64,000 nucleotides of DNA from Miscanthus floridulus (GCF_019320115.1 NC_089593.1:33188536-33252535); one strand, 5' to 3'. Positions 34,125 through 44,987 are shown, counted from the first letter of the stretch. Program-made: numbers and translations. The notes: generated by a model from the sequence alone, not told the origin.

Positions 34125-34425
34125 ACCTGATAATTGTTGCAAGCCATTACTGTAAGTTGATTGCCTATGGAGCCGGTCACTGTTTTCGTCCATTTCATTT
34201 GTTGTATTCCCATATGCAAGTTCAAACATAGTTGATTGTTATTAATTAATCCATACAATAAGCAAACTATGTCAACACGTTAATTGCAGTCGCCGCACCA
34301 ATAAATAATTTTATTAGCAGAATAAGTAACCTGATAATTCATTGGCGCCATTACTATTGGTTGAGTGCATATGGAGTTTGTCACTATTTTCGTCCGTTCC
34401 ATTTGTTGTATTCCCATCTGCAAGT
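34125..34425 (-). repeat. Duplicated small Helitron exons (NTTN...DENSD type)
   Basis: Minus strand, two exon-like segments. One at about 34421-34331 reads NTTNGTDENSDKLHMHSTNS; one at about 34213-34125 reads NTTNEMDENSDRLHRQSTYS. Both are preceded by CAG-type acceptors and end at CAG/GTTACT donors. The introns on either side are also similar, so a unit of exon plus intron was duplicated. Confidence 0.7.
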
Positions 34426-34501
34426 TTGAACATAGTATAAATAAATTGTTATTAATTATAACACATATGGCTTTTAAAGTGACACTAAGCAACACCACCA
34501 T

Positions 34502-34833
34502 ACCTATTGAATGAACAACCTCATTGTTATGGGAATCAACACGACCTTGGTTATTCATCTTATACCTCTCACGGCGTTTCTTGTTTCTTTCACTCCTCTT
34601 TTCATCAGACATTGTTGCATACCGTTCTCTATCCCTCTTCCTCTTATGCTCATTAGATTGTGTATGATTCCCTTCAATAAATTTTTGTGAGTTGCAAACA
34701 TATGAACATAGAATATGTAGAGATATTTTAAAAGTTTATTTACCTCCATGTGTTGTATTTGTAAGGTCCCCAAAGGTACCCGATCACCGGTTGGCCTTGG
34801 CGTGTCCATAACACTACCCGTCACTTTTAGCAA
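34502..34833 (-). pseudogene. Helitron N-terminal exons: probable start exon and basic module copy 1
   Basis: Minus strand. A short exon starts MLKVTGSVMDTPRPTGDR near 34833 and ends at a GGAG/GTAAAT donor. The next exon reads NEHKRKRDRERYATMSDEKR, SERNKKRRERYK, and ends at a donor near 34502. The Met at 34833 is the furthest upstream start I can support, though a 5' exon further right cannot be excluded. Confidence 0.6.
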
Positions 34834-34839
34834 TGTTGT

Positions 34840-37340
34840 GCCTAAGAAATAATATGCCCAATAAATCTCATTATTGCCAAAAAAAGTTAAATAGGTCGAT
34901 AATATGTAACCTGAACGAACTGAATAACACTACGAATAAAGCTGAGTATGCACAATGGAAAATATGGTCATGAACGGATCACCAAGACCAATAGGCCACA
35001 TAGATTGCCATCAATGTATTCAAAGTGCACATATGAAAAATGAATCTTGATTTCAAATTGCATTCACAATTATCCTTGCAAGATAGCTTGTTCACATTTT
35101 CATAGTACACGTCATGTATAAATTCAGAAAATGTGGAATGACACATTGCTAAGAAAAGCATACTATCAGCCTGTGCATCCACCAATTTATTTACAATATA
35201 TGCCAAGCACTCAAGAAGAATAGTAAAGTGCCTGCAACTGCAGGGCCAAGCTACTAAGAAATCATCAGGACCTACCAAGTGACTACTGAAAGTTTTACTA
35301 TGTTTTAGAGTTTCTGCCCTAGTCTCTCATTCAGGTAACATCAATTATCAGAACAGTTACTTTAGTACAAAAACCTTGATACGGTTGTTCCAAATGATTT
35401 GAACTGAAAGCATGCACAATTAAACCTTTTTTAAGTTCACAATTGCTTACTCCATTTACTGGAAATCAAAATCTTTTGTCTACAAAAATTATTTTAGCTG
35501 TACTCTGAAACATTCTCCTAACAACATGATTTTGATTTTCCTTGGCTCTTCATTTTCTCACCCAAAACCAACGTTTAAATAATGTTGAAAGTTCTGTGCT
35601 TTTCGTGTTTGTGTAAGCCAAATCATTGTATATTGATCAGTTAAGCATCCAAAGCTACTTGTAGCAATCTCTGCTCTTCTGAACCTTGCAATCTCTGTTC
35701 CTGTGCTGTTTATCTGAAATTTAGAGATACCCAGACTTGTAATTAGTAATAACCAGTCATACGATTAAATGATTTGAATATGAAAATCAACTATCAATAT
35801 GAAAATCAACTATCAAACCAATCCTGGTTACAATTGCTGGACCATGAACAGTAGACAGGAGTGAAAACAATATATTTTCTCCTGCTTGCATTCATATTAG
35901 TGTGGACAATAGACAGAACTGTGAGATAATTTGTAAACTGGTGAAAATATATTAATTAAGTAAGTATTACAATTTGCCGAACCATGAGCGGTAGGTGTTC
36001 AGATGTGACTCTGCAGTTCAGTGTGTGGTACACTGAACTTCAGCCAGCCTCGCCCAAGCGTCTGCCTCTTATCACTCAAACTGTCAACTATATGTTATTC
36101 TCCCTCTTATCTCACTCCAACTGTCAACTATATACTATTTGTTTAGTTCAGATGTAACAACCGTTGTAATTTTCCAGACCACTTTCAGTTAACTCAATTA
36201 GAAAGCCTTGCCTTGCTTTCTGTAGGCAACACCTATGGTGTACTGATTTACTGATGCTATAACTTCCAATTTGTCAAGACTTTCCAGATTGCTTCCTAAG
36301 CTTAGCTGAAATAGAAGAGCTAAATGATGGTCCTTATAAAAAATCCAACTACATTCTGCAGGTTGGCTATGATACAAAAATAAGTGATCGCTAGAGCTAC
36401 ATATGTCACAAGGACAACGTCAATCCAAATGCAGGCAACAGTGGTATGCCTGATTGCCGATCACTTAAAAGTGAAAAAGTCACTTGCAAAGTCTGAAACT
36501 TCTGTAACTGAAAAGGAAACTGAACTTGAGAAAACATCTTGTTTCTTTGACCAAAATATTGTTAACTAATCTGACAAAGGCTACAGCTAATAAATTAATT
36601 TGAACTCTACGCAAGCTTGAACTGAACAAACAATAAAATAAGATAACTAAAGACAAGCAAGAAGTGATTATCTAAAGAAAGTCACTGTAGCAGAAAGTGG
36701 AAGTTTAGAATCTAAAGTCTGAAACGTGGAACTTACCTACTTGCTTGATGATAAAGATGCAGTGCAGACTGAAATACAGAGCAAAACTATGTGGCGAGAA
36801 AATTTTAGAGAAAACACAGCTGAAGACTGAACTGAATTTTAGATTTTTTTCCTAAGCCTCACCAAACTTGAAGAATCTGAATGATTTGCTGTTTCTTTAC
36901 TGAACTGAAAAGATTCAGCTATGCTGCACCTGAAGGAATCCCAAAGAATCCAAACTCTTAGAGACTACTAAAGCTAAAGGCCACCAGAGAGAAAACGAAA
37001 AACTATACTGAAGAAAAACAGTATAACCTGACAAGAAGAATTCCAATATTATAATTTCCAGTGCATGCTGCGTATACCTCTGTATATTATGTTTCAGTAA
37101 AACATAGGATGAACAAGGCTTCACTTGTCCGTAGCTATTGCCGGACAAATAACAGTGATGAGCTGAGGTTCTCGGACTGAAGGCACTCCCTGTCGATTGC
37201 ACTGGTATCATGTAATGGTGAATGATCTACGCCTCCACATATGCGAGGAATATAGTAGCATCTACAGAGCGCGGGATTAAAAAATCATCAGTTTTCCTAC
37301 ATTGATAAGATCATCAGAAATGCAAAGTGTGCAACTAATA
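34840..37340. other. AT-rich noncoding stretch; likely Helitron 5' flank or interior
   Basis: No recognisable gene. It contains a diverged tandem pair around 36065-36146 (CTCTTATC.CACTC.AACTGTCAACTATAT). I could not find the 5' TC end of the coding Helitron here, so its right border is unknown. Confidence 0.4.
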
Positions 37341-37353
37341 ACTAAAAACTTAC

Positions 37354-37422
37354 ACGAGTGGCACCAGCAAAAGCACAAAATATCGAAAGAACACCAGTGC
37401 CACAACCCACATCCAAAACTAC
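37354..37422 (-). pseudogene. Captured single exon of a protein arginine methyltransferase (PRMT)
   Basis: On the minus strand an exon bounded by TTCAG and GTAAGT reads VVLDVGCGTGVLSIFCAFAG, then ATR. This is motif I, the S-adenosylmethionine-binding loop of protein arginine methyltransferases. FCAFAGA points to the plant PRMT6-like branch. It is exactly 23 codons with both splice signals intact. No neighbouring PRMT exon is visible in the flanks, so this is a lone captured exon, probably carried by a Helitron. Confidence 0.75.
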
Positions 37423-37539
37423 CTGAAGTTATCATTTTCATAGACCACAAGAGTTAACTGAGCAGAACAGAAAGCTATATCATATATAGGAAAACATCTA
37501 CCCAAGACTTATACATTGCTGGCCGCCCGGGGGTGTCGG

Positions 37540-38330
37540 CCAGTGCCGGTCCAATGTGGTTTTAGCCGGCCGTGGCTGCCTCGCCCTGGGTTTATGGTTT
37601 TGGCCGGCTGCTGGCTAGCTGTAGCCGGACGGGGCTAGCTGCTGGCCTGCCGGGGCTGTTGGACAGGGCCGGCTGTGGCCTGGCCAGGGCGCGGCGGCGG
37701 TCATCAGATTGGTTCCCGCCGCCAACATATTTACCCGTCGGTGGATCACAGGACGTACCAGGTGCCGGAGACGCGGTGCTTAAACGATGGCCTGGTGGCT
37801 CGCAGGCGTCGCGTCCAGCAGTGGCCCATCCGACGGCGGCAGCGTGAGTCCAAGGAACGAAGGTGTTGCGACGTGGCGCAATGGTCCATTCCAATGGCGA
37901 GAGTCGAGCGGGGTCGCACGAAGGTCGTCCGGTGGCTCGCGGTCGCGTGCGCAGGGGTTGCAGGAGTCGCGTCCAGCAGTGGACCGTCCGACGGCGGCGA
38001 CGTGAGGCCAAGGAACGGAGGTGCTGCGATGTGGCGCAGTGGTCCGTTCCAACGCCGAGGGTCGAGCGGGGGTCGCACGGAGGCTGCGGTGCTGATGATG
38101 GAGGCCGTAGGATCCCAAGATTGTGTCCGTTCCAACGCCGAGGGTCGAGCGGGGGTCACACGTAGGCGGCGACGCTGATGATGATCGGGTGCTTGGGGGT
38201 TCCTTTTTTACAGGATTGCGAGTGCGGGAGGGCACGGGGGTTTCCTTTACGGTGATTGAGGAAGGGTCCATCATGCACGAGCATTGGCTGAACGCAAGGG
38301 GTTTCCTTTTATAGGATTACGACATGCCAT
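37540..38330. repeat. GC-rich block with imperfect tandem repeats of about 130-150 bp
   Basis: Units around 37800-37920 and 37950-38080 share GTCGCGTCCAGCAGTGG, CGACGGCGGC and CCAAGGAACG. A third partial unit at 38120-38160 repeats GTTCCAACGCCGAGGGTCG. All six frames are rich in ORFs because of composition, and I do not call a gene. It lies next to the PRMT exon and may be a captured 5' region like those at 10 and 16 kb. Confidence 0.6.
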
Positions 38331-38349
38331 AACGCAAGGGGAGGGGCGG

Positions 38350-38387
38350 ATATATATATATATATAGAGAGAGAGAGCGCGCGCGCT
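38350..38387. repeat. Compound microsatellite (TA)n(GA)n(GC)n
   Basis: Alternating TA, then GA, then GC dinucleotides in direct succession, just outside the MITE at 38397. Confidence 0.9.
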
Positions 38388-38396
38388 ACTACCCTA

Positions 38397-38632
38397 TAGT
38401 TGGCTACAAAATAACCTATTCTGTAGCCATTTTGAGTTACGATAATTACAATATTAATTTACGAGATTATAGTAACTTCTTACTGAGTGGTTTACTATAA
38501 CGTTATGGTAAATATTCTCATGTATTATAGTAACCCAACTATCGTAAATATGTATTGACATTATCATAAATTAATATATAAAATTATCGTAAATAGAGAT
38601 GGCTACAGAATAACTTATTTTATAGCTGACTA
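38397..38632 (+). mobile_element. MITE with about 35-bp TIRs, copy 1
   Basis: The left end TAGTTGGCTACAAAATAACC pairs with the right end TTATTTTATAGCTGACTA. The interior has ATAGTAAC and TTACGATAATT motifs. It sits in TA-rich microsatellites, so the TSD cannot be read. A second copy lies inverted at 40421-40607. Confidence 0.75.
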
Positions 38633-40420
38633 CTGAATATACTCTCCCTATATATATATATATATAGGACGAGGCTAAAATGCACCTGGGTGCATTCTGT
38701 GCAGCAAATGCACCCGACCGCGAGAGCGAGCGGCGAGACGCATGGAGCACGGCGAGCGGCGAGCGAGAGACGTACCGGCCCAGACCAGACTCCACGCGTA
38801 CCGCACAGCAGCTGGTCCTCGCATTAACAAACTCCACGTTCGTGCATGCAAAAAATAAATAGAGGCAACCAACCATGTGATGCCACATCACAAGTTAACC
38901 CACCAACCAGGAAGCATACATGCAGGGAATCTTTTCTTGATTCGAAACAAAAAAATGCTCAGGCTCATTGCATTCATGTTGGGTAGGCCAGTTGCGACTG
39001 CTCTAGACGGCTAGTTGTAACATCGTTTGTATATCAGTTGCAACTCATCCCTTGAACCGATTGCAACTTTTGTCCTATACAAATTGCAACCTTGGTGATA
39101 GGCCGGTTGCATTCCGGTTGGGTAGGGCAGTTGCAACTGTCCTGGATAGCTAGTTGCAGCTCCGTTTGTATACCAGTTCCAACTCAGTCCGTCAGCCGAT
39201 TGCAACTTCAGTCGTACATAAATTGCAACTCTGGTGGTAGACCAGTTGCGACTCGTGTGATAGGACAGTTGCATTCCATGCAACGAGTGCACAGACCCTC
39301 TCTAACCCTACGGTCCACGTGCCAGCGCACGCCCGTAGGACCCTCCCCATATTTTCCTGCCAAACCAACGCTCATGCATGCAAAATTAAATGGACACAAC
39401 CAACCACGTGACGCCACCTCACAGGTCAACCCACCCACCAGTAAGTATGCATGGATGGAATCTTTTCTTGTTTTGATTCGAAAAAATATGATATCTCCTA
39501 AACCACAGATCCGTTTTTGAATCGGTTTGAAGTAGGTTCTTCGAAAAAATATGTTTAACAAAATGAGATCCATGAAGCCTATATTTGTTGAAAAAAATTT
39601 AAAGTATGTAATTGCAACTAAGTTGTACAGTGAGTTGCAAGCACGTCTACAACACAATTGCAACTTGGTTGTGGCCTATTTAGCACTAGTTGCAAGTAGT
39701 TGTGGCCTATTTAGCACCGGCCAATTGCAACTTGAACATCTGACCAGTTGCAACCAAGGTCCATTCTGTACAGCTACTCAATTGCAGCTAGCAAGTACTC
39801 TCTTGCAACCTAGTTGGTAGATGCACCTGTCCAGTTGCAACCCCAGTTAGTACTGGTTGCAACTCGTTACTACACAATTACTACTGGTTGCAACAAGTTA
39901 TTACCCGATTGCAAACCAATTACTACTGATTGCAACTAGTTACTACTCAATTGCAACACAGTTGCTACTCAGATATGATTGCAACTCAGAATTGGAACTT
40001 GGCGTGATTATAGTGACCAGATGTATATAATACACAAAGTTATAACTAGTTGCAACTAGGTGGTAGACATAGTTACAATCGGTAGTACATTGACATGCAA
40101 CTCGCTTAAAGGATAAAAAAATATATCCATATTGAATCTAGTTTGGCTCAGAATTTTTTTTTGAGTCGGATGCAACAAACGGTTTGTCAATCGGGGTTAC
40201 AGTTTAGGAGCAAACTTGTTTCAAAGATTCGAACCAAGAAAAAATTCCATGCATGCATGTATACAGTTTAGTGGGATTTGTATGCTAGTTGGCTTTACGT
40301 GGTAGCTGAAAGATATAATTTAACTTAGGAAAGCAAGCATTGCATATTCGCTTGGGCACGCTGGTTGCTCCAAGTTGGTGCGCCCGTCAGCCTGGGTGCA
40401 TTATATATATATATATATAT
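38633..40420. repeat. Segment dense in GTTGCAAC-like motifs between inverted MITEs
   Basis: From about 38990 to 40110 roughly thirty matches to (A/G)(G/A)TTGCAAC(T) occur at 20-40 bp spacing. Two 140-bp units start at 38981 and 39121 (GGGTAGG..AGTTGC). A longer block (CCAACCA.GTGA.GCCAC...AATCTTTTCTTG) is present at 38865-38942 and 39400-39470, and a related block is inverted near 40230-40260. Both outer edges have TGCACC(C/T)..GGTGCATT sequence. There is no coding support. It appears to be a composite fold-back-like element. Confidence 0.7.
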
Positions 40421-40607
40421 TGTAGCCACATCTATTTACGATAATTTCAATACATATTTACGATAGTTGTGTTACTCTAACACAGGGGATATTTACCATA
40501 ATATTATAGTAAACTACTTAATAAGGAGTTACTATAATCTCGTAAATTAACATAGTAATTATCGTAACTTAAAGTGGCTATAGAATAAGTTATTTTATAG
40601 CCAGCTA
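40421..40607 (-). mobile_element. MITE copy 2, inverted relative to copy 1
   Basis: The reverse complement starts TAGCTGGCTATAAAATAAC and follows copy 1 throughout (TTACGATAATTAC, ACGAGATTATAGTAAC). The inner end is shortened to TGTAGCCACATC. Both sides are (TA)n. Confidence 0.75.
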
Positions 40608-40639
40608 TATATATATATATAATATTATATTTTAAGTTG

Positions 40640-41380
40640 CGAGAGATTTTTCGCTCCATCGTCCGACGGTCCGAGTAGGCACGCGCGACTCCTTCCCCTC
40701 CGCTCGCGAGTCGCGACTAGCCGGCGGCGGTGCCTCCTCTCCGCCCACTACATCCCTCTCCAGCCGGCACCTCCCTCTTCCACTCCGGTCGGCACCGCGC
40801 CACATCCCGATCACGTCCCACGCTGCGAGCACTGCTGCGGGCCATGGGTGGGCTCGGGATGCGGAGGCGCGGGCTCGGGATGTGGCGGCGCAGTCTCGAG
40901 ATGTGGCAGCGACGCGGGTCCGAGATGAGGCTGCCGAAGACATTTCCTCCGCCTATGAGCTGTGCAGGTCTCCGCCACGGAACCATAGCCGGAAGATGGC
41001 TATGGCCGGCGCCAATTTCGTCTCCAAGGTGTGCGCTGTGGCCAGCTAGGGCGACGGCTGCTACCCTCATTGCTGCCTGCACCATTGGCTCCACGGTGTC
41101 CGGTGATGCTGCGGCCGGCCTCCTCCCCCCCCGCGTTGAGTATGACACCGACATGCTCTACTGCACCACGACAACCCATGGAGCGGCCTCCCCATCTCCG
41201 GCCAACCGCTTCCTCCTCAATCCCGAGTTCCCGACCAATCTGCTTCCTTTGCATATGCGCTTGCTGAACGACCAAACAGTAGCTGGGAAGAAGACAGGGT
41301 TTGGATGCGATATTTTTCTCTTTTTTTTTGTATTTTGTTATATGACAGATAAGCAACCCTAACCTGTTTGTATGGAATTT
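40640..41380 (+). other. GC-rich segment, no recognised gene
   Basis: A 210-codon plus-strand ORF (40730-41362) and several antisense ORFs coexist, which points to compositional ORFs. One plus-strand frame starts MAMAGANFVSKVCA at about 40997, and another reads PRVEYDTDMLYCTTTTHGAA. These may be pieces of a captured 5' exon, but I cannot name the source. Confidence 0.35.
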
Positions 41381-41389
41381 TTTCCTTGC

Positions 41390-42100
41390 ATTTTCAGTGA
41401 AATCGATCATCGATCATGAGAGATGATCTAGAAATTTTGACCAAACAGTAGTTGGGAAGAAGACAGGGTAGTACGGGTTCTGCATGTTTATTATTCCAAT
41501 AGCCTTAGCACTCCTTTGGATTGGTCTGCTTCATCTCATGCATAACTCTTTTTAGGATCAAATGAGTCTGAGATACATGTAATTTCTCATTCAGTATTAA
41601 TAAACATATTATGTTTCATCTAAATTCCGTACTATTGTTGTGGCACTTTTCTCATGTTTTGACCCAATTCTCTTTTATGTAACTTAGATTTAAGTTCTCA
41701 GAAGCCATTTTAGTTATTATACAAGGTCTTATGATTTTGTTTTGGTATTAAATAGTGAAAGGGCGCTAACCAATTGCCAAGGAAACAAGCAGGGCATTAT
41801 ATGAGGGGCAGTCCAAGGTGATGCCATGGCACCAGGATTCACATTTTGTAGATGGTCAGTGCATGATGACTGTATTTACTTTCTGTTTTCTATCTCCAAG
41901 TCTGAACAATATCGCCTCGTTTAAAAAAAAAGTACCTGATGGTGGATAGTATTTTCCTTGTGCATTAGTACTGGTCTGAAATCATAATATCTATTCATTT
42001 CTTTATCGGTAGGCATATGTTGAGCATAAGTGCTGGTCTGAAATTATAATATCTATCCATTTCGTTCCCTCAAAAAAATATCTATCCATTTCTTTGTCAG
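41390..42100. other. Noncoding AT-rich stretch
   Basis: A short A-tract after GCCTCGTTT at 41915-41935 resembles the 3' end of the LINE-like insertion at 48200. No ORF is supported. The duplicated phrase CTGGTCTGAAAT.ATAATATC appears at about 41970 and 42030. Confidence 0.4.
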
Positions 42101-42235
42101 AAAGACTCATTCCTTCCATTAGCCAAAGATGCAAAAAGAATACTGGTTGCAGGAACACATGCTGACGATATTGGATATCAATGTGGTGGTGAACCATAGC
42201 ATGGCATGGAGGAGACAGTGGAAAGAAATCTTAAA
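42101..42235 (+). pseudogene. Exon relic of a glycoside hydrolase family 3 beta-glucan exohydrolase
   Basis: After TTTGTCAG the frame reads [20 protein letters not shown], then [10 protein letters not shown], the segment that plant GH3 beta-D-glucan exohydrolases have as LPL..KA.KILVAG.HADNIGYQCGGWT. A small deletion after CGG shifts the frame; the next frame restores [11 protein letters not shown]. Only this one exon is found. It is a relic with no catalytic site. Confidence 0.8.
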
Positions 42236-42693
42236 TGGCTGCAAATGCAAATATCACTGTTGTTGTCATAGCTTATGGTTTGAAAGCTACTATGCAGGTA
42301 GAAAAGTTCGGTCATAAGCTGAATTTGAAATTGATATTCACTTAGTCATTTTTCGAGTTGAGCTAAGTGAAATCTGTTTTTTTTTTGAGATATTGCAGTT
42401 GCAGATTATGGATTTACATGTATTTGCTTCACCTCGTATTACTTTCAAGCCCCATCTGCTTGTTTGATTTTAACTCCAATATACAAGGTGGACATGCAGA
42501 TAGATGACCATGTATCTTCATAGGGTACAAATTGTTCAAATTTTAGGCATAGAACAACATGGAAATTGGAGGTGGCAATGATAAATTGACTGGTGCTGAC
42601 AACACTAAGTATATGCTCTGCCGTATGGAGGAACTTGCTATTTATGGCTAATGCAATGGGACAGTATTTCATAGTCAACATGTTCTTGCTGAT

Positions 42694-42716
42694 CTCCTCT
42701 CTCTCTCTCTCTTTCT
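42694..42716. repeat. (CT)n microsatellite
   Basis: A run of CT dinucleotides 17 bp before the 5' end of the plus-strand Helitron. Confidence 0.85.
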
Positions 42717-42899
42717 TCTTATAATGTATTAATCTACCCTACCCTATAATACATCAGTTAGAATAAATCTACAGCCACACAACAAATGTCTGTTCCACAG
42801 TCATGACCTATGCTACATCCACATCCATGAATGCACCCAGAAAATATAACACCATCAAAACGAACGCACCAGATTATCTCTTAGCCATTCTCTCTTATT

Positions 42900-43440
42900 A
42901 CTCATCCAAATCCGACGTAGTGTGTCTGCCCTCCGTCGCCCTTCCGCGGACCTCCCGCGCGCATGCGCCTCGCGTTGATTTCGGTTTCCCGGTTCGATTT
43001 GTTTCTCCCGAGCAACTTGTCTTCCTCCTCGATCGCGAGCGAGCGCGTGCGCGTCAGGTCTCCAGCGACGGCGAGCCTCTACCTCGGCCCCGGCAGCGGG
43101 CACTGCCCCGACCGCGACGCGCGGGCGCGGGGGAGACCGAGGCGAGCGGCGACGAGTACGGCCGGCTGCCGCGCTCGACGGGGGAATCCCACGGCGGCGG
43201 CGGTGGCGGGCGCTCCCTGCTCCGGCGGGCGCAACTCCGGTCGGCCGTGACACAACTCTAGGCCGGCCCTCCCTTCCTGGCGGCACGAGCGCAACATCCA
43301 CGAAGTCCACGAGGTCTACGCCCGGCAGGTGCGCGAGACCGGCACGCTGTGGTCACGAGATCCAGAAAGCCATCTCGTACCTCCTGCAGTTACGAGCAGC
43401 AGATTGGCTTCTTTTTTCTTCGAGAAAGCTCCGATTTAAT
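42900..43440 (+). other. GC-rich block inside the Helitron, unknown source
   Basis: Open in several frames on both strands. One plus-strand frame near 43285-43390 reads ERNIHEVHEVYARQVRETGT, which looks like true protein. I cannot identify it. It may be a 5' exon from a second captured gene. Confidence 0.35.
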
Positions 43441-43647
43441 CCTTCCTAATTTTGATCTGTGCTCATGGACCTCGGCCCCATCCGTTCGATTGTCCGTCGA
43501 TCTGCAGAGCGAGCGCGAGCTCCGCTGCTGCCACGCCCTCCCTCTCTGGCCGGTGGCAGGGCGACATGTGCAGCAGGCCGGAGTGGCCGCCTCCCCCTCG
43601 AGCTAGCGCGCACGCGCTCCTCGCCTCGCCTGTCGCCTCCCTGCGCC

Positions 43648-44987
43648 ATGGACGCCGGCGAGTGCTCCACCTCCACCAAACCCCCGCAGCCCTTGGCCGC
43701 CTCCTTGCCGTCCCCTTCCGTGTGGGTCAGGCTAGGTACGGCAGGGCAGCCGCCCCCTCCCCTCCTTCTCCACGGGTTCCTTCATCTGCACGGCTTCTTG
43801 ATTCTTTTTTTTTGGGTTTGGTTGTCCCATTCCTGATTACTTAGCAGTGCCCGCCGATTCTGCGTGCCCGGTGGTGGAGGTGGCCGAGGACGACTCCGTG
43901 GTCTGCTCCCTCGTCGCGCCGCCGGCCTGCGGCGGCGGTGGGGAGGAGGTCGCGTGGTGCGAGATCAGGCGCAATGCCGGGGACGCGTCGTCCGCCACGA
44001 TTCGGAACCTCAGGTGCTCTATCCCTGCCTGTGCGGATTGCGTCGATGCCGTTTTCGTGTTCTTGCGGATTCTCTGACTCTGGTGCCGTGTCGTGTAAGA
44101 CTCCGTTGTTTCACTGCGTGTCCTTGCGAGACGAGTGACAAAATGTCAGAAAAAGGCAACTGACGGGGACTTTGTGTGAGCTCTGTTCATCGCCTCGTCA
44201 GTTGTTACAGGAATTGGTGGTAGGTTACAACCTAATTGGTTGTCACGGCTCCAATGTTGGAATGGATGTGTTACCTTTACCTTTAGTGCTTGCCTGCATA
44301 CCTCGAATGTTCTCCAGTGTGGTCCCTTGAAAGCGGTACAGTGGTAGTGATAGCGAGGCTAATTTGTTGCCTGTTCCCCTTTTAGTCGACTTGGAGGTAC
44401 TAGCTTTTTGTATCCTCGTCTGTTCCAGATTGGGTTTATCTGTTTTCCTAGATTGTTGTAGTCTAAAAGTTGTTGAGAATGCTCATTATATAGCTAGAGA
44501 AGTCAGGCAAGTTGCAGTTTTGCTGCGGCGGGATTTGCCTACATTTCATATAAATCATAGATTCCAATTGGTAGCAGTTTGTCTATACATTTGATTAGTA
44601 TGGTTGTGCAAAATCAAGAATGGAAATGCATATTGCAAACTCACATGGACTTGGGGGCCAGACTGTTAATTCTTGGCACTCTCTTTAACTTATTTGATGA
44701 CTGGAAGATATGTCTTGCCAAAAGGAAAATAAAAAATGTTTTATCTTTATGTAATCTCTTGGCTCACGAAATTAACCTTTTTTCCTTTGTTGTGCCTCAT
44801 AATTTTGTTGTCTATTTTTTCTATGATTTGTTTTTGTTGAATTCCTCCTGATGTTACATGCTTCTCATGTCTTCCCTGTTCCATTGATAAAGCTCGGATG
44901 CAATTATTGTTGATGGAAGAATTGTCAAACAAGAATGTGTAGACATCAAACCAGCCAGTGAGATTATCTCTGGACCCCAGAAAGAAG
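43648..44987 (+). CDS. First three exons of a CHFR-like FHA-domain (E3 ubiquitin ligase) gene, 3'-truncated
   Basis: Exon 1 (43648-43735) starts MDAGECSTSTKPPQPLA and ends WVRL at a GTACGG donor. Exon 2 (43848-44013) follows TTAGCAG and reads VPADSACPVVEVAEDD, then EEVAWCEIRRNAGDASSATI. Exon 3 (44893-44987) reads SDAIIVDGRIVKQECVDIKP, then ASEIISGPQKEG, before GTATGA. Phases match and the frame is unbroken over 116 codons. The order fits the N-terminus of plant CHFR-type ligases: a short leader, then an FHA phosphopeptide-binding fold. The rest of the FHA domain and the RING finger are missing before the Helitron end at 46295. It could still be transcribed as a chimera. Confidence 0.75.

Noticed and set aside
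37592..38274. Several ORFs of 100-167 codons in both directions
   Set aside because: They share one imperfect tandem GC-rich repeat and cover almost all frames. No domain is visible and no single frame is favoured.
38970..40130. CRISPR array
   Set aside because: The GTTGCAAC motif is short, the spacing is irregular, there are no cas genes, and the surroundings are plant transposons.
38640..40620. Single MULE with long terminal inverted repeats
   Set aside because: Each MITE copy has its own inverted ends, and the flanks are TA repeats, not a 9-bp duplication. Two separate MITE copies are a simpler reading, though a composite element remains possible.
40730..41362. 210-codon plus-strand ORF as a host gene
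   Set aside because: Overlapping antisense ORFs, a low-complexity start, no recognisable domain and no splice or promoter context. Listed only as a GC-rich segment.
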